Shown here piece by piece: positions 17,126-25,330 of a stretch of 33,880 nt of DNA. The stretch lies in assembly GCA_020628425.1 (NCBI GenBank), contig JAHDEZ010000029.1, positions 1 through 33,880 on the forward strand, in the 5' to 3' direction. The notes beneath the pieces are model-generated. The model ran no database searches. It had not been told where the DNA came from and saw only the letters and a program-made list of their open reading frames with translations. Made by a program: the position numbers and the translations under genes. The first letter of the stretch is position 1; each line of letters begins with the position of its first letter. This stretch comes from Hellea sp. Its GTDB lineage: Bacteria; Pseudomonadota; Alphaproteobacteria; Caulobacterales; Maricaulaceae.

Positions 17126-18556
17126 CTACCAGCGCGAGGTTTGACGGATTTTAAACGTCAGATTAGTTTCGCCTTCAGCCGGGACTTCCAGCATCCAGAT
17201 GAAAGTATTATCATCCCGGCGGCGGTGTTCCTGGCTCTCCTCCAGCATTTCAAAATCGTTCCAACGTCCATAAACGTTTTGATAGATATTGACCTCAACA
17301 GGTTTGTTGCTGGCATTACGCACTTCATACTTCATTTCAATTTCAGTGACTCGAGAGCTGATGTTTTTGGTCCGCACGACAATGGGCTTGACCGTAATAT
17401 CAAAGGCTTCGCCGATTTTCATGGAGATATCGGACCCGGCAGCAATATGGCCAATCGCCTCTTCGCCTATAAACTGCGCCTTGCCGTTTTTGTCCTCGGC
17501 GTAAACCCGCACAGTTCCGGCGGGGAGCGCCTCCCCTAGTCCTCCATCCGATGAATTAGAAAAAGCGATACGACTGTCTACATTGATGGGGTTATTCTGG
17601 CCTTGAAAGCCGTTATTGTAATACTCATAGACTTTTTCGGCCGTGATAGCGTCCGCATCCACAAAGCTGATTTGTTTCTTCTGTTTACTGGCCAAGGTCG
17701 TCTGACCCGGGAGTGGATATATATAATTGTCACCAATCCGTTCAGCTGACCCCGCTTCTATACCGCCGCGTACCTGACCACGGTTATAATTATTATTGTA
17801 GTTGTTAAAGCCGCCTCGACGGTTCTGCGCATTACCGACATGGCCAGCGACAACCGAAATTTCTGCGTCGTGGAATGTGGTATTGGTCGTATTATCGATG
17901 GTCGCCCAGCCTTGCAGGCTCATGACTTTGTCGTCTTCGTTAAAGACAGCCACGTAATCGGACTTCCAGTTCATGCCGCCGGAAATATAGGTCATATTGG
18001 CTTCGCGGCTGCCAGAGCTTGCATCTACGCGCAAAGACAAAGTCGGACTTGCGCGAAGATTTTCTGGCACTTTGGGGAACACTACGCGTGTTGGTATATT
18101 ATCATCCCTTAGAACCTCAATCCGGTCCTCGACCTGAATGACTACACCATTATTCACGGAAAGCACCTTCGCCGTTTCCCGGGTCTCTTCCCCCGTGGCT
18201 GGGTTTGTTTTGACGATTTCCACATATTGCCCGACAGCTTTCTCCATCAATTTGGCAGGGGTCAGGAGGTCAAAATCGAAATTCTGCTCTATGATTTCCA
18301 TATTACCGGCTTTGACCGTCACGCTCTGAGGCAAAATGGCCGAAGATACGCCCGGTAGCTCAATGACCTCTTCACCACCTGAAAATCGGATGGCCCTTAC
18401 GTCCTCTACCAATGCACGGCCATCACCATAAATGGTCAATGCCAGTTTCTCAGATACATCCGGTTGTGCATTTGTTGGATCTGGCTCATCTGCCACGCTG
18501 AGAGGGGCACATGCGGCTAGTGTTAAGCTGGATATGGTCAATAATAGTTTTTTCAT
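17126..18556 (-). CDS. DUF4139 lipoprotein, first of three paralogues
   Basis: This is the shortest and most divergent of the trio (476 residues from ATG 18556). It is the only one with a lipobox (TLAAC, Cys22). The DUF4139 landmarks are LTIYGDGRALVEDVR, FDFDLLTPAKLMEKAVGQYV, MNWKSDYVAVF and TLASKQKKQISFVDAD. Its central variable loop is Asn/Tyr/Gly-rich (NNYNNNYNRGQVRGG). The frame also opens with a GTG seven codons upstream, but ATG 18556 gives a proper lysine-rich signal peptide start, MKKLLL. It leads a run of closely spaced minus-strand genes that reaches pyrC'. Lipid anchoring of one member with two exported partners could indicate a complex, but that is inference. Confidence 0.87.
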   Translation of the reverse strand: MKKLLLTISSLTLAACAPLSVADEPDPTNAQPDVSEKLALTIYGDGRALVEDVRAIRFSGGEEVIELPGVSSAILPQSVTVKAGNMEIIEQNFDFDLLTPAKLMEKAVGQYVEIVKTNPATGEETRETAKVLSVNNGVVIQVEDRIEVLRDDNIPTRVVFPKVPENLRASPTLSLRVDASSGSREANMTYISGGMNWKSDYVAVFNEDDKVMSLQGWATIDNTTNTTFHDAEISVVAGHVGNAQNRRGGFNNYNNNYNRGQVRGGIEAGSAERIGDNYIYPLPGQTTLASKQKKQISFVDADAITAEKVYEYYNNGFQGQNNPINVDSRIAFSNSSDGGLGEALPAGTVRVYAEDKNGKAQFIGEEAIGHIAAGSDISMKIGEAFDITVKPIVVRTKNISSRVTEIEMKYEVRNASNKPVEVNIYQNVYGRWNDFEMLEESQEHRRRDDNTFIWMLEVPAEGETNLTFKIRQTSRW

Positions 18557-18758
18557 TTCCGGATCCCTTATCGTCACCCAAAACTCTTTTCCGAGTTTGA
18601 TGGTTTATAGTCCAATTCAAACGTTAGACGTAAGAAAACTGCCGATCCTTGGATTTAAACTTGCCGGATCGCCATTCTCCCCTACATCGATACCGATTCA
18701 GGTCAGGTTAAGGTAAAATAGTAAAATGTAAACGGAAAATTGTTACCCAATAACAGAA

Positions 18759-19190
18759 TCAGGCGGCGCCTTGGATGCTGTCAGCCTGATGGGCCTGATT
18801 TTGATCGTGCATTTTCTTTGCCTTGGCATAATTACGCTTTAGCTTGGTCCGCATATCATCATCACTGATCAAAGACGCCAATGTAATCGCACTGCGATAA
18901 GCATCCAGTGATTTCGCAATCGCATCAGGATCGTCTTGCGCCTTGCCCAATGTAAAAAGAGTTTCTGCCAGTGCTTGGCGAATCTCAGCAATTTCACGGG
19001 GAGTACTGTCGACGGAAAACAGCTCATCCGCCTTTTGCAAAGCATCAACAGCTTGAATAAGCGGAGATGTATCGCCCGTTTGAGAGGCCAACAAAATCAT
19101 CTTAGCAGCCAGATCTCTATTCAGATCCGCCAATTGCCGCGTAGCTTTTTTATAATCGCGTTTCAGATCGAGTTTCTTGCGAACCGGCAC
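18759..19190 (-). CDS. helical, TPR-like hypothetical protein
   Basis: This 143-residue cytoplasmic protein has no signal or membrane segment. The sequence is a series of amphipathic helices with TPR-like spacing (SPLIQAVDALQKADELF, REIAEIRQALAETLFTLG, AIAKSLDAYRSAITL) between basic ends (MPVRKKLDLKRDYKKATRQ at the N-terminus and KLKRNYAKAKKMHDQN near the C-terminus). I do not recognise a named family. It starts with GTG, supported by GGGAG 6 bases upstream. It is divergent from purA across a 229-base gap. The role is probably protein-protein interaction, on fold grounds only. Confidence 0.75.
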   Translation of the reverse strand: MPVRKKLDLKRDYKKATRQLADLNRDLAAKMILLASQTGDTSPLIQAVDALQKADELFSVDSTPREIAEIRQALAETLFTLGKAQDDPDAIAKSLDAYRSAITLASLISDDDMRTKLKRNYAKAKKMHDQNQAHQADSIQGAA

Positions 19191-19373
19191 GGTCGTCTCC
19201 CAAATATTTAATTGAAGAGTCCCACAACATAGTTAATCAGGCCTTAAACATCCTCAAGATTTCGTAAATTTTCATTAATAAATAGACGATGTTCACTGCG
19301 ACCAAGTGGGTCAGATTGGGAGTCGCTTTCGCTTACGGAATTGTTTAAAGACAGAAAAGTCCAAGAATCTATA

Positions 19374-19401
19374 AAGGCGCGGGACGCTATGTCCGCGCCT
19401 T
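19374..19401 (+). promoter_or_regulatory. strong hairpin in the purA leader
   Basis: AAGGCGCGG(G)AC-GCTAT-GTCCGCGCCTT forms an 11-bp GC-rich stem with one bulged G and a five-base loop, ending about 10 bases before the GAGGTG ribosome binding site of purA. No T-tract follows, so it is not a standard terminator. It may control translation, stabilise the mRNA or bind a factor. Confidence 0.6.
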
Positions 19402-19419
19402 AAATGTGCGAGGTGAAAA

Positions 19420-20712
19420 ATGGCGAACGTTGTCGTCGTCGGGTCTCAGTGGGGAGACGAGGGAAAAGGTAAAATCGTTGACTGGTTATCCAACCGGGCG
19501 GACGTAGTCGTCCGCTTTCAGGGTGGTCACAATGCCGGTCACACACTGGTCGTTGATGGAGAAACCTATAAATTAAGCCTTCTGCCGTCAGGCATAGTCA
19601 GAGGTGGAAAACAATCAGTTATTGGCAACGGTGTGGTCTTAAATCCATGGGCGTTTTTAGACGAAGTCGAACGCGTCAAGAAACAAGGCATCAAGATCAA
19701 CCCTGATAATCTTCAAATTTCAGAATCCACCTCACTTATTCTACCCATCCATTCGGAGCTCGACGGCATTCGTGAAAATCGCGCTGACGGTGTTAAAATC
19801 GGCACGACAAAACGCGGAATCGGACCTGCATATGAAGATAAAGTAGCCCGCCGTGCCATTCGCATGTGTGACCTGGCAGATCCGGAAAACCTGATGGCCC
19901 GTATTCAAAACCTGCTGCATCATCATAATGCGCTGCGCAAAGGCCTGGGCCACCCTGAAACAGCCCCGGAAGAGCTTCATCAGGCTCTTTTAGATGTCGC
20001 GCCAAAGATTTTACCTTTTATGTCGCCAGTTTGGAAAACGCTGGATGATGCCATAAAAGAAGACAAGCGAATCCTTTTCGAAGGCGCCCAAGGTGCCATG
20101 CTGGATATCGACCACGGCACTTATCCCTTTGTTACCAGTTCAAATACTATTGGCGGACAAGCCGCAGCGGGTTCCGGTCTGGGACCACGCGCACTCAACT
20201 ATGTTTTGGGCATAACCAAAGCCTACACAACCCGCGTCGGCGAAGGCCCATTCCCCACGGAATTAACCGATGATATCGGAAAACGTCTGGGCGAGCGCGG
20301 ACATGAGTTTGGCACTGTAACAGGACGACAACGCCGATGTGGCTGGTTTGACGCCTGTATGGTCAAGCAAGCTATTATCACCGGCGGTATCAATGGTATT
20401 GCTTTGACCAAGCTGGATGTTCTGGACGGGCTCGAAGAAATCAAAATCTGCACCGCCTATCGCTTGAATGGTAAAATCGTCCGGCATCTGCCAGCAGGCA
20501 TTACCAATCAAGCCAATGTCGAGCCGATTTATGAAAGCATGCCAGGATGGTCGGGTTCGACCCGCGGCGCCCGTAGTTGGGCAGACCTGCCTGCCGAAGC
20601 AGTTAAATATGTGCGGCATGTAGAAGAGTTGATCGGCTGTCCTGTTTCCATGGTTTCAACAAGTCCCGAGCGTGAAGACGTCATTCTTATGCGCGATCCG
20701 TTTAAAGCCTAA
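19420..20712 (+). CDS. purA: adenylosuccinate synthase
   Basis: PurA joins IMP and aspartate using GTP to form adenylosuccinate, the first step from IMP to AMP. The 430-residue product has the full set of signatures: [16 protein letters not shown] (8-23, P-loop-like, with the catalytic Asp), [43 protein letters not shown] and [17 protein letters not shown] lies 5 bases before the ATG. It begins a plus-strand operon with nadB (8 bases on) and nadC. The leader contains a strong hairpin (19374-19401). Sharing of the operon with the aspartate-consuming nadB means two aspartate-using pathways are expressed together. Confidence 0.98.
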   Translation: MANVVVVGSQWGDEGKGKIVDWLSNRADVVVRFQGGHNAGHTLVVDGETYKLSLLPSGIVRGGKQSVIGNGVVLNPWAFLDEVERVKKQGIKINPDNLQISESTSLILPIHSELDGIRENRADGVKIGTTKRGIGPAYEDKVARRAIRMCDLADPENLMARIQNLLHHHNALRKGLGHPETAPEELHQALLDVAPKILPFMSPVWKTLDDAIKEDKRILFEGAQGAMLDIDHGTYPFVTSSNTIGGQAAAGSGLGPRALNYVLGITKAYTTRVGEGPFPTELTDDIGKRLGERGHEFGTVTGRQRRCGWFDACMVKQAIITGGINGIALTKLDVLDGLEEIKICTAYRLNGKIVRHLPAGITNQANVEPIYESMPGWSGSTRGARSWADLPAEAVKYVRHVEELIGCPVSMVSTSPEREDVILMRDPFKA

Positions 20713-20720
20713 GAGATTGA

Positions 20721-22247
20721 ATGGGTCACTGGTCACTGGATACGAAACGACTGCCGGCTGGCGCGGTTCTGATTGTCGGAGCTGGTTTGGCTGGGCTGTA
20801 CACGGCTTTAAAACTGGCGCCACGCCCTGTTTACATATTAACCTCCCGGCGTTCTGAAAAAGGGGCCGCATCCGCTTGGGCTCAAGGCGGCATCGCCGCG
20901 GCGCTCCATCCGGACGACTCACCGGCATCGCACGCCGCTGACACGATTGCGGCGGGAGATGGGCTCGTTGACGCTAATATCGCTCATATTCTAGCTACCG
21001 AGGGCCCGGACAGAGTTCGCGATCTTGCGTCGTTAGGCGTTCCATTTGATCGTAAGGATGACGGAAGTCTCTATCTTTCGCTGGAAGCCGCCCATTCCAT
21101 GCCGCGCGTAGCTCGCGTGAAAGGCGATACGGCAGGTCGTGAGATAATCAAAGTTATGGTTCAACACGCCAAAGATGCCGAGCACATTACCCCCTTAATA
21201 GGTTGGAGGGCGGAAAGTCTGATTTCTGACGGTCATGGTGGCATTGCGGGCGCCCTCGCCCGCCGTGATGACGGCACCATGTTGGGCGTGGAAGCCGATG
21301 TTACCGTTTTGGCCACAGGAGGCGTTGGTGGATTATTTGGTGTAACCACAAACCCCAAAACAGCTCGAGGCGATTCATTAGGCATGGCAGCCGTTATGGG
21401 CGCCATCATGCGGGATATGGAGTTTGTTCAGTTTCATCCCACTGCTATTGATATCGGCCGTGACCCGGCCCCGCTCGCGACGGAAGCCCTGCGCGGCGAC
21501 GGTGCTATTTTGATAAATAAATCCGGAGAACGGTTCATGACGCGGTATCATTCGGATGGCGAACTCGCCCCGCGAGATGACGTAGCCCGTGCCATTTTTG
21601 CAGAAATCGGAAAGGGCAATTCACCCATGCTAGATTGCCGCAAGGCCGTTGGAGACCATTTTCCAGATCACTTCCCGACTGTTTTTGAAGCTTGTATGCG
21701 TGGTGGCATTGACCCGCGCAAAGACGCTATTCCGGTTGCACCTGCCGTACACTACCATATGGGCGGAGTCGCTACAGATAGTTACGGCAAGACCTCTTTA
21801 TCCGGACTCCTGGCTGTCGGCGAATGTTCAGCGACCGGCTTGCACGGCGCCAACCGGCTGGCTAGCAATTCACTATTAGAGGCCATTGTATTCGGTGGCC
21901 GGGCAGCGGCCATGCTATTGGAAGAAGACATTGAAGAGAAAAAGGCGGAAAAAATACGCTCACAACCATGGCTTGCCATGAAAAAGGAGGTTTCCCGGAC
22001 CTTACGAACCGGGATGACGCAACAATGCGGGGTTCGCCGCACAGCCAAAGGACTTAACACCCTCATCGGCACAATCGATGAGCTCATCGAACAAGTTGGA
22101 CGCGCTAACCCGCTAATAGCGGCACGTATGATTGCCGGAGCGGCCCTTGCCCGCGAAGAAAGCCGTGGCGGTCATTTCCGTGATGACCATCCTAATATGG
22201 ATAAAAACTCCCGTTCATCCTATATAACCTATGAAATGCTGCACTAA
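20721..22247 (+). CDS. nadB: L-aspartate oxidase
   Basis: NadB is the FAD enzyme that oxidises aspartate to iminoaspartate, the first step of NAD synthesis from aspartate. The 508-residue protein has the dinucleotide-binding motif VLIVGAGLAGLYTALKL (about 16-32), the AWAQGGIAAAL block, DTAGREI, EFVQFHPTAID with the substrate-site region, and GECSATGLHGANRLASNSLLE, all typical. The start ATG lies 8 bases after the purA stop, with only a weak ribosome binding site, suggesting coupling to purA. nadC follows 11 bases downstream. nadA, the quinolinate synthase needed between these two steps, is not in this window. Confidence 0.96.
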   Translation: MGHWSLDTKRLPAGAVLIVGAGLAGLYTALKLAPRPVYILTSRRSEKGAASAWAQGGIAAALHPDDSPASHAADTIAAGDGLVDANIAHILATEGPDRVRDLASLGVPFDRKDDGSLYLSLEAAHSMPRVARVKGDTAGREIIKVMVQHAKDAEHITPLIGWRAESLISDGHGGIAGALARRDDGTMLGVEADVTVLATGGVGGLFGVTTNPKTARGDSLGMAAVMGAIMRDMEFVQFHPTAIDIGRDPAPLATEALRGDGAILINKSGERFMTRYHSDGELAPRDDVARAIFAEIGKGNSPMLDCRKAVGDHFPDHFPTVFEACMRGGIDPRKDAIPVAPAVHYHMGGVATDSYGKTSLSGLLAVGECSATGLHGANRLASNSLLEAIVFGGRAAAMLLEEDIEEKKAEKIRSQPWLAMKKEVSRTLRTGMTQQCGVRRTAKGLNTLIGTIDELIEQVGRANPLIAARMIAGAALAREESRGGHFRDDHPNMDKNSRSSYITYEMLH

Positions 22248-22258
22248 TAGAAAGTTCT

Positions 22259-23122
22259 ATGTCTAAATATCCACCGCTTCCGCCTACCGTTATAGAACCC
22301 ATTATCCGCTTGGCACTTAATGAAGATTTTGGAACTGCCGGAGATGTAACAGCGAATCTGCTGGTGCCTGAAACCGAAACGGGCCATCTTTTTTTCAAGT
22401 CACGGGCCAATGGATTTTTGGCAGGTATGCAAGCTGCAGAGATGACCTTTGGTCTGGTTGATAGCCAAACCACATTCACAGTCCACATGGAAGACGGTTC
22501 CAAAGTTAATCCCGGGGATATAATTGCTGAGGTCAAAGGCCCGGTTCGTTCTCTTTTAATGGCCGAACGGACGGCTCTGAACTTCCTGGGCCGCTTGTCA
22601 GGTATTGCAACACTAACCTCTCAATATGCTGAAAAGGTCAAACATACTCATGCCCGCATCGCAGCAACCCGTAAAACAACACCCGGACTACGGGCACTGG
22701 AAAAACGGGCTGTCCTGGCCGGGGGCGGCGCAACACACAGACAATCCTTATCTGATGCGATTATGATCAAGGATAACCATATCGCTTTGGCAGGAGGCAT
22801 AGAGTCTGCCCTTACTCATATAATGGAAAATGCGGACCATATGGTACGTGTCAGCGTCGAGGTCGATACGCTAGAACAATTAGAAAAAGCACTACCATTT
22901 CATCCCCATGTCGTTTTATTGGACAATATGGGGCCGGAAACGCTTAAAAGAGCGGTTAAAATCGCTGAGGATTTTGACGGACCCAAGCCGGTTCTCGAGG
23001 CCTCTGGCGGGGTCAATTTAACCACCGTCAAAGCTATCGCGGAATCCGGAATTGATATTATTTCAATAGGTGCTTTGACGCACTCTGCGACCAATTTTGA
23101 TATTGGCTTGGACGCCAACTGA
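22259..23122 (+). CDS. nadC: nicotinate-nucleotide pyrophosphorylase (carboxylating)
   Basis: NadC converts quinolinate and PRPP to nicotinate mononucleotide with loss of carbon dioxide. The 287-residue product has the N-terminal LALNEDFGTAGDVTANLLV segment, LNFLGRLSGIATLT, the active-site block ATRKTTPGLRALEKRAVLAGGGATHR, IMIKDNH, the EVDTLEQL and LLDNMGPE strands, and LEASGGVN near the end. GGGATHR has Thr where many family members have Asn, probably a neutral change. AGAAAG precedes the ATG. It is the last gene of the purA-nadB-nadC operon. Confidence 0.96.
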   Translation: MSKYPPLPPTVIEPIIRLALNEDFGTAGDVTANLLVPETETGHLFFKSRANGFLAGMQAAEMTFGLVDSQTTFTVHMEDGSKVNPGDIIAEVKGPVRSLLMAERTALNFLGRLSGIATLTSQYAEKVKHTHARIAATRKTTPGLRALEKRAVLAGGGATHRQSLSDAIMIKDNHIALAGGIESALTHIMENADHMVRVSVEVDTLEQLEKALPFHPHVVLLDNMGPETLKRAVKIAEDFDGPKPVLEASGGVNLTTVKAIAESGIDIISIGALTHSATNFDIGLDAN

Positions 23123-23192
23123 TTCACCTTTGTTAATCAACCTGATCAATTTGTAACTTGGGTAAAACACGTTTCTCACGTAATAATGTTTC

Positions 23193-23861
23193 ATGAGGTT
23201 CCTGGCTGTCCTGTTCACTCTCGCTATGACCCCCCTGAGCGGGACGGCCGGAGCTTTATCCGATATTCCTCCTGATTTTTACAAGAGTGAGTCCGCGACG
23301 AGTATCGACGAATGTGGAACCATTTGTCTCGCAGATAATCGCTGCAAAGGCTATACAGTTCTTATTCCAGACACCTCGAAAAATCTGCATTTATGCTATT
23401 TCTTTGATGGAAATTCGGAGCAATCGCTTGTCAAGTTTCCACCACCAGAACCCTTAAATCTGGATCTCATTTTATCAGATCTCAATGATTACCGCGCCCA
23501 ACATGGCTTAAGTCCGGTTACGCTGAATCAGCAACTCATAAGCTCATCCTTAAAACATGCCGAAGATATGGCTGGAAATGACATGGTCGAGCATGTTGGA
23601 ACTGATAACTCAGCATTCACAGACCGCATGGAGGCAAATGGGTACAATTCTCATGTCGCCGGGGAGAATATTGCTGGTGGACAAGCGGCTTGGGACCAGG
23701 TCTTTAAAGACTGGCAAGAAAGCCCAGGACATAACGCAACGCTATTGCTCTCAGATGCCAGAGAATTCGGTATTGCTCAAGTCTATAACAACCAAGCCCG
23801 CTATAGCTATTACTGGGCAATGCTAATGGCCTCTCCGTTATCCGACTTATACACCGAATAA
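23193..23861 (+). CDS. exported PAN/Apple-like plus CAP domain protein
   Basis: This is a 222-residue exported protein of two parts. After a signal peptide (about 1-20) comes a small PAN/Apple-like module with four cysteines, C41-x3-C45-x5-C51-x16-C68 (ECGTICLADNRCKGYTV), as found in carbohydrate- or protein-binding modules. Residues 90-215 form a CAP/SCP-PR1 domain: LNDYRAQHGL, HAEDMAGNDMVEH (H122, H134), AGENIAGG (E158) and WQESPGHNATLL (H180) match the cavity residues of bacterial CAP proteins. CAP domains have various extracellular roles, and the bacterial ones are mostly uncharacterised. The start has no strong ribosome binding site. A second PAN-type gene lies 435 bases downstream. Confidence 0.85.
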   Translation: MRFLAVLFTLAMTPLSGTAGALSDIPPDFYKSESATSIDECGTICLADNRCKGYTVLIPDTSKNLHLCYFFDGNSEQSLVKFPPPEPLNLDLILSDLNDYRAQHGLSPVTLNQQLISSSLKHAEDMAGNDMVEHVGTDNSAFTDRMEANGYNSHVAGENIAGGQAAWDQVFKDWQESPGHNATLLLSDAREFGIAQVYNNQARYSYYWAMLMASPLSDLYTE

Positions 23862-23894
23862 ATAAAATTTAGTCATAATTTGTTCACTATATAG

Positions 23895-23923
23895 TTGCAT
23901 TAAATTTAAAGATTCTCTGTAAT
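23895..23923 (+). promoter_or_regulatory. candidate promoter upstream of the small ORF at 23949
   Basis: TTGCAT (23895-23900), a 17-base spacer and TGTAAT (23918-23923, five of six -10 matches) would start transcription near 23930, about 19 bases before the GTG start. The region is AT-rich, so a chance match is possible. Confidence 0.35.
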
Positions 23924-23948
23924 AGAATTAACTTTTAGTGGGGCAATA

Positions 23949-24212
23949 GTGACTGGGAAACAACACACATCTTTTCTGGCAAGGCGTGTTATCGCGCAGA
24001 TAAATAAGTCGTATCCAGAATCCTCAGACAATGCGGATCAAACGGCTAAAAGCTTGAGCGAAGCTATCGCATCCCTGCAACCCTTTGCGCCCGGCGCCGA
24101 TGATATCAGATATATCAACAACTATCTGATCAGCCGAAAAGCCACGGATCTGGCCTGCAAAGCAGCTTGGGCATTATATAAGGATTTCGTTATAAATGGA
24201 GACGAAAACTGA
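23949..24212 (+). CDS. small hypothetical protein, 87 residues
   Basis: This small soluble protein has no signal peptide, membrane helix or recognised family. The composition is that of a normal folded helical protein: a basic N-terminus (SFLARRVIAQINKSYP) and a helix-rich C-terminus (ATDLACKAAWALYKDFVI). It starts with GTG after a GGGG run 5 bases upstream; no in-frame ATG start is available. A candidate promoter lies just before it. It sits between the two PAN-domain genes, all on the plus strand, so it may belong to the same functional set, but nothing in the sequence shows a link. It is probably real because it fills the gap and codes for a plausible protein. Confidence 0.6.
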   Translation: MTGKQHTSFLARRVIAQINKSYPESSDNADQTAKSLSEAIASLQPFAPGADDIRYINNYLISRKATDLACKAAWALYKDFVINGDEN

Positions 24213-24295
24213 GCCTTCAGTGCTTATGGTTAACTAAACGCTAATATCTACACGTAACTATTGAGGCCTAAAGATTCGCAATCGTTGAGACCTGC

Positions 24296-25330
24296 ATGCG
24301 TGCCCTTATAATTCCGGTTATCACCACTTTCTCATTTGCATTTAGCAGCTATGCCGGTGACGTGGGCACTTATCGACCGGGGAATATTTATCTCAGCATT
24401 CCGGCTCAATCTCCGGAACAATGTGCAAACCAGTGCAGTGGCGACGCGCAGTGCAAAAGTTGGAACTTCGTAACTGTCCGGCAAAATCAGGCTGTGTGTG
24501 AGTTTAATGCTCGGAAATCAGAACCCATCGCCAGCGCCGTAAGCATTAGTGGCGACAATCCATCTGCTATTGACTCTGCCAGACTGATCCCCACTGGTCA
24601 CAGAACAACACGATTGGGACATTCCAGTGCACCCCGTTTTGTCAGTCGTCCCGGTAATGTGACGCGGGTCGGGGCGGTTCCTGCCGCCCAACCTCCAGCC
24701 ATTCAGCATCGTCAAAGAATAACACAACCTATACCTCAACAAGCACAATCAATAGCGGTCGTCCATCGCCCGCCGGTGCAATCTACGTCGCCGGCCCTCG
24801 CACAGCCCGGCTTCAGGCATAGCCTTGACATGTCACAAAACGCAGCTCCTGTGCGTACGGTTCAGAGACCAAACATACAGAGTTCAAACGCTCAAAGACC
24901 AGCCTCCCGAAGTCCCTTTGCCCGACGCGTACCCGCAAACAACCCATTGCCTAATGCTGGTGGAACCATCACAAATAATGCTGCGGAATCAGAATTTGCG
25001 CCAATGCTGGAAGCGGCCTCTCAGAGCCGTATAGAGCAGAACCCCATGGCGCCTGTACCGCCTAGGTCAGCTGCTGCACCAGCCAGGCCGGATATGCCGT
25101 CCTTATCTGATATTCCTCAAAACATTCTCGCTCCGTCTATTGACTCGGCATTGGCTGGCGGCCCTTTAAATCGGCCCGCGCCCAGAGGTGATGCTCTATA
25201 CGGTTCTCTTTTTGATGATGTTAAGGCCCCAAGAGGTTTAACGGCTGATGATATTCCAATGGATCCGGATGCGCCAATCCCGACCGTTACATCGGTGCCG
25301 ATTGAAAGACTGGATGTGGCGCCTTTTTAG
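24296..25330 (+). CDS. exported PAN/Apple-like protein with long Pro/Gln/Ala-rich tail
   Basis: This 344-residue protein has a signal peptide ending near SSYAG, then one PAN/Apple-like module with C43-x3-C47-x5-C53-x14-C68 (QCANQCSGDAQCKSWNF). Its cysteine spacing is nearly that of the gene at 23193. From about residue 100 to 280 the sequence is low-complexity, rich in Pro, Ala, Gln, Arg and Ser, and likely disordered. The tail becomes acidic and ordered-looking near the end (LYGSLFDDVKAP, TADDIPMDPDAP). Such a layout suits a cell-surface binding module on a flexible stalk. GAG lies about 9 bases before the ATG. The last 44 bases overlap, tail to tail, the small membrane protein gene on the other strand. 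Confidence 0.82.
   Translation: MRALIIPVITTFSFAFSSYAGDVGTYRPGNIYLSIPAQSPEQCANQCSGDAQCKSWNFVTVRQNQAVCEFNARKSEPIASAVSISGDNPSAIDSARLIPTGHRTTRLGHSSAPRFVSRPGNVTRVGAVPAAQPPAIQHRQRITQPIPQQAQSIAVVHRPPVQSTSPALAQPGFRHSLDMSQNAAPVRTVQRPNIQSSNAQRPASRSPFARRVPANNPLPNAGGTITNNAAESEFAPMLEAASQSRIEQNPMAPVPPRSAAAPARPDMPSLSDIPQNILAPSIDSALAGGPLNRPAPRGDALYGSLFDDVKAPRGLTADDIPMDPDAPIPTVTSVPIERLDVAPF

Noticed and set aside
18581-18598. AAACTC/GAGTTT inverted repeat upstream of the DUF4139 trio as a possible terminator of the helical protein gene
   Set aside because: The stem is only 6 bp, AT-rich and not followed by a T-tract on the minus strand, and it lies about 160 bases from the stop codon.
18432-18716. 94-codon plus-strand frame running from the DUF4139 lipoprotein start into the gap
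   Set aside because: Its first half is antisense to the signal peptide region and no binding site or homology is visible.
19341-19375. TTGTTT and TATAAA as a purA promoter
   Set aside because: The spacing between the two hexamers is about 23 bases, outside the working range for a sigma-70-type promoter.
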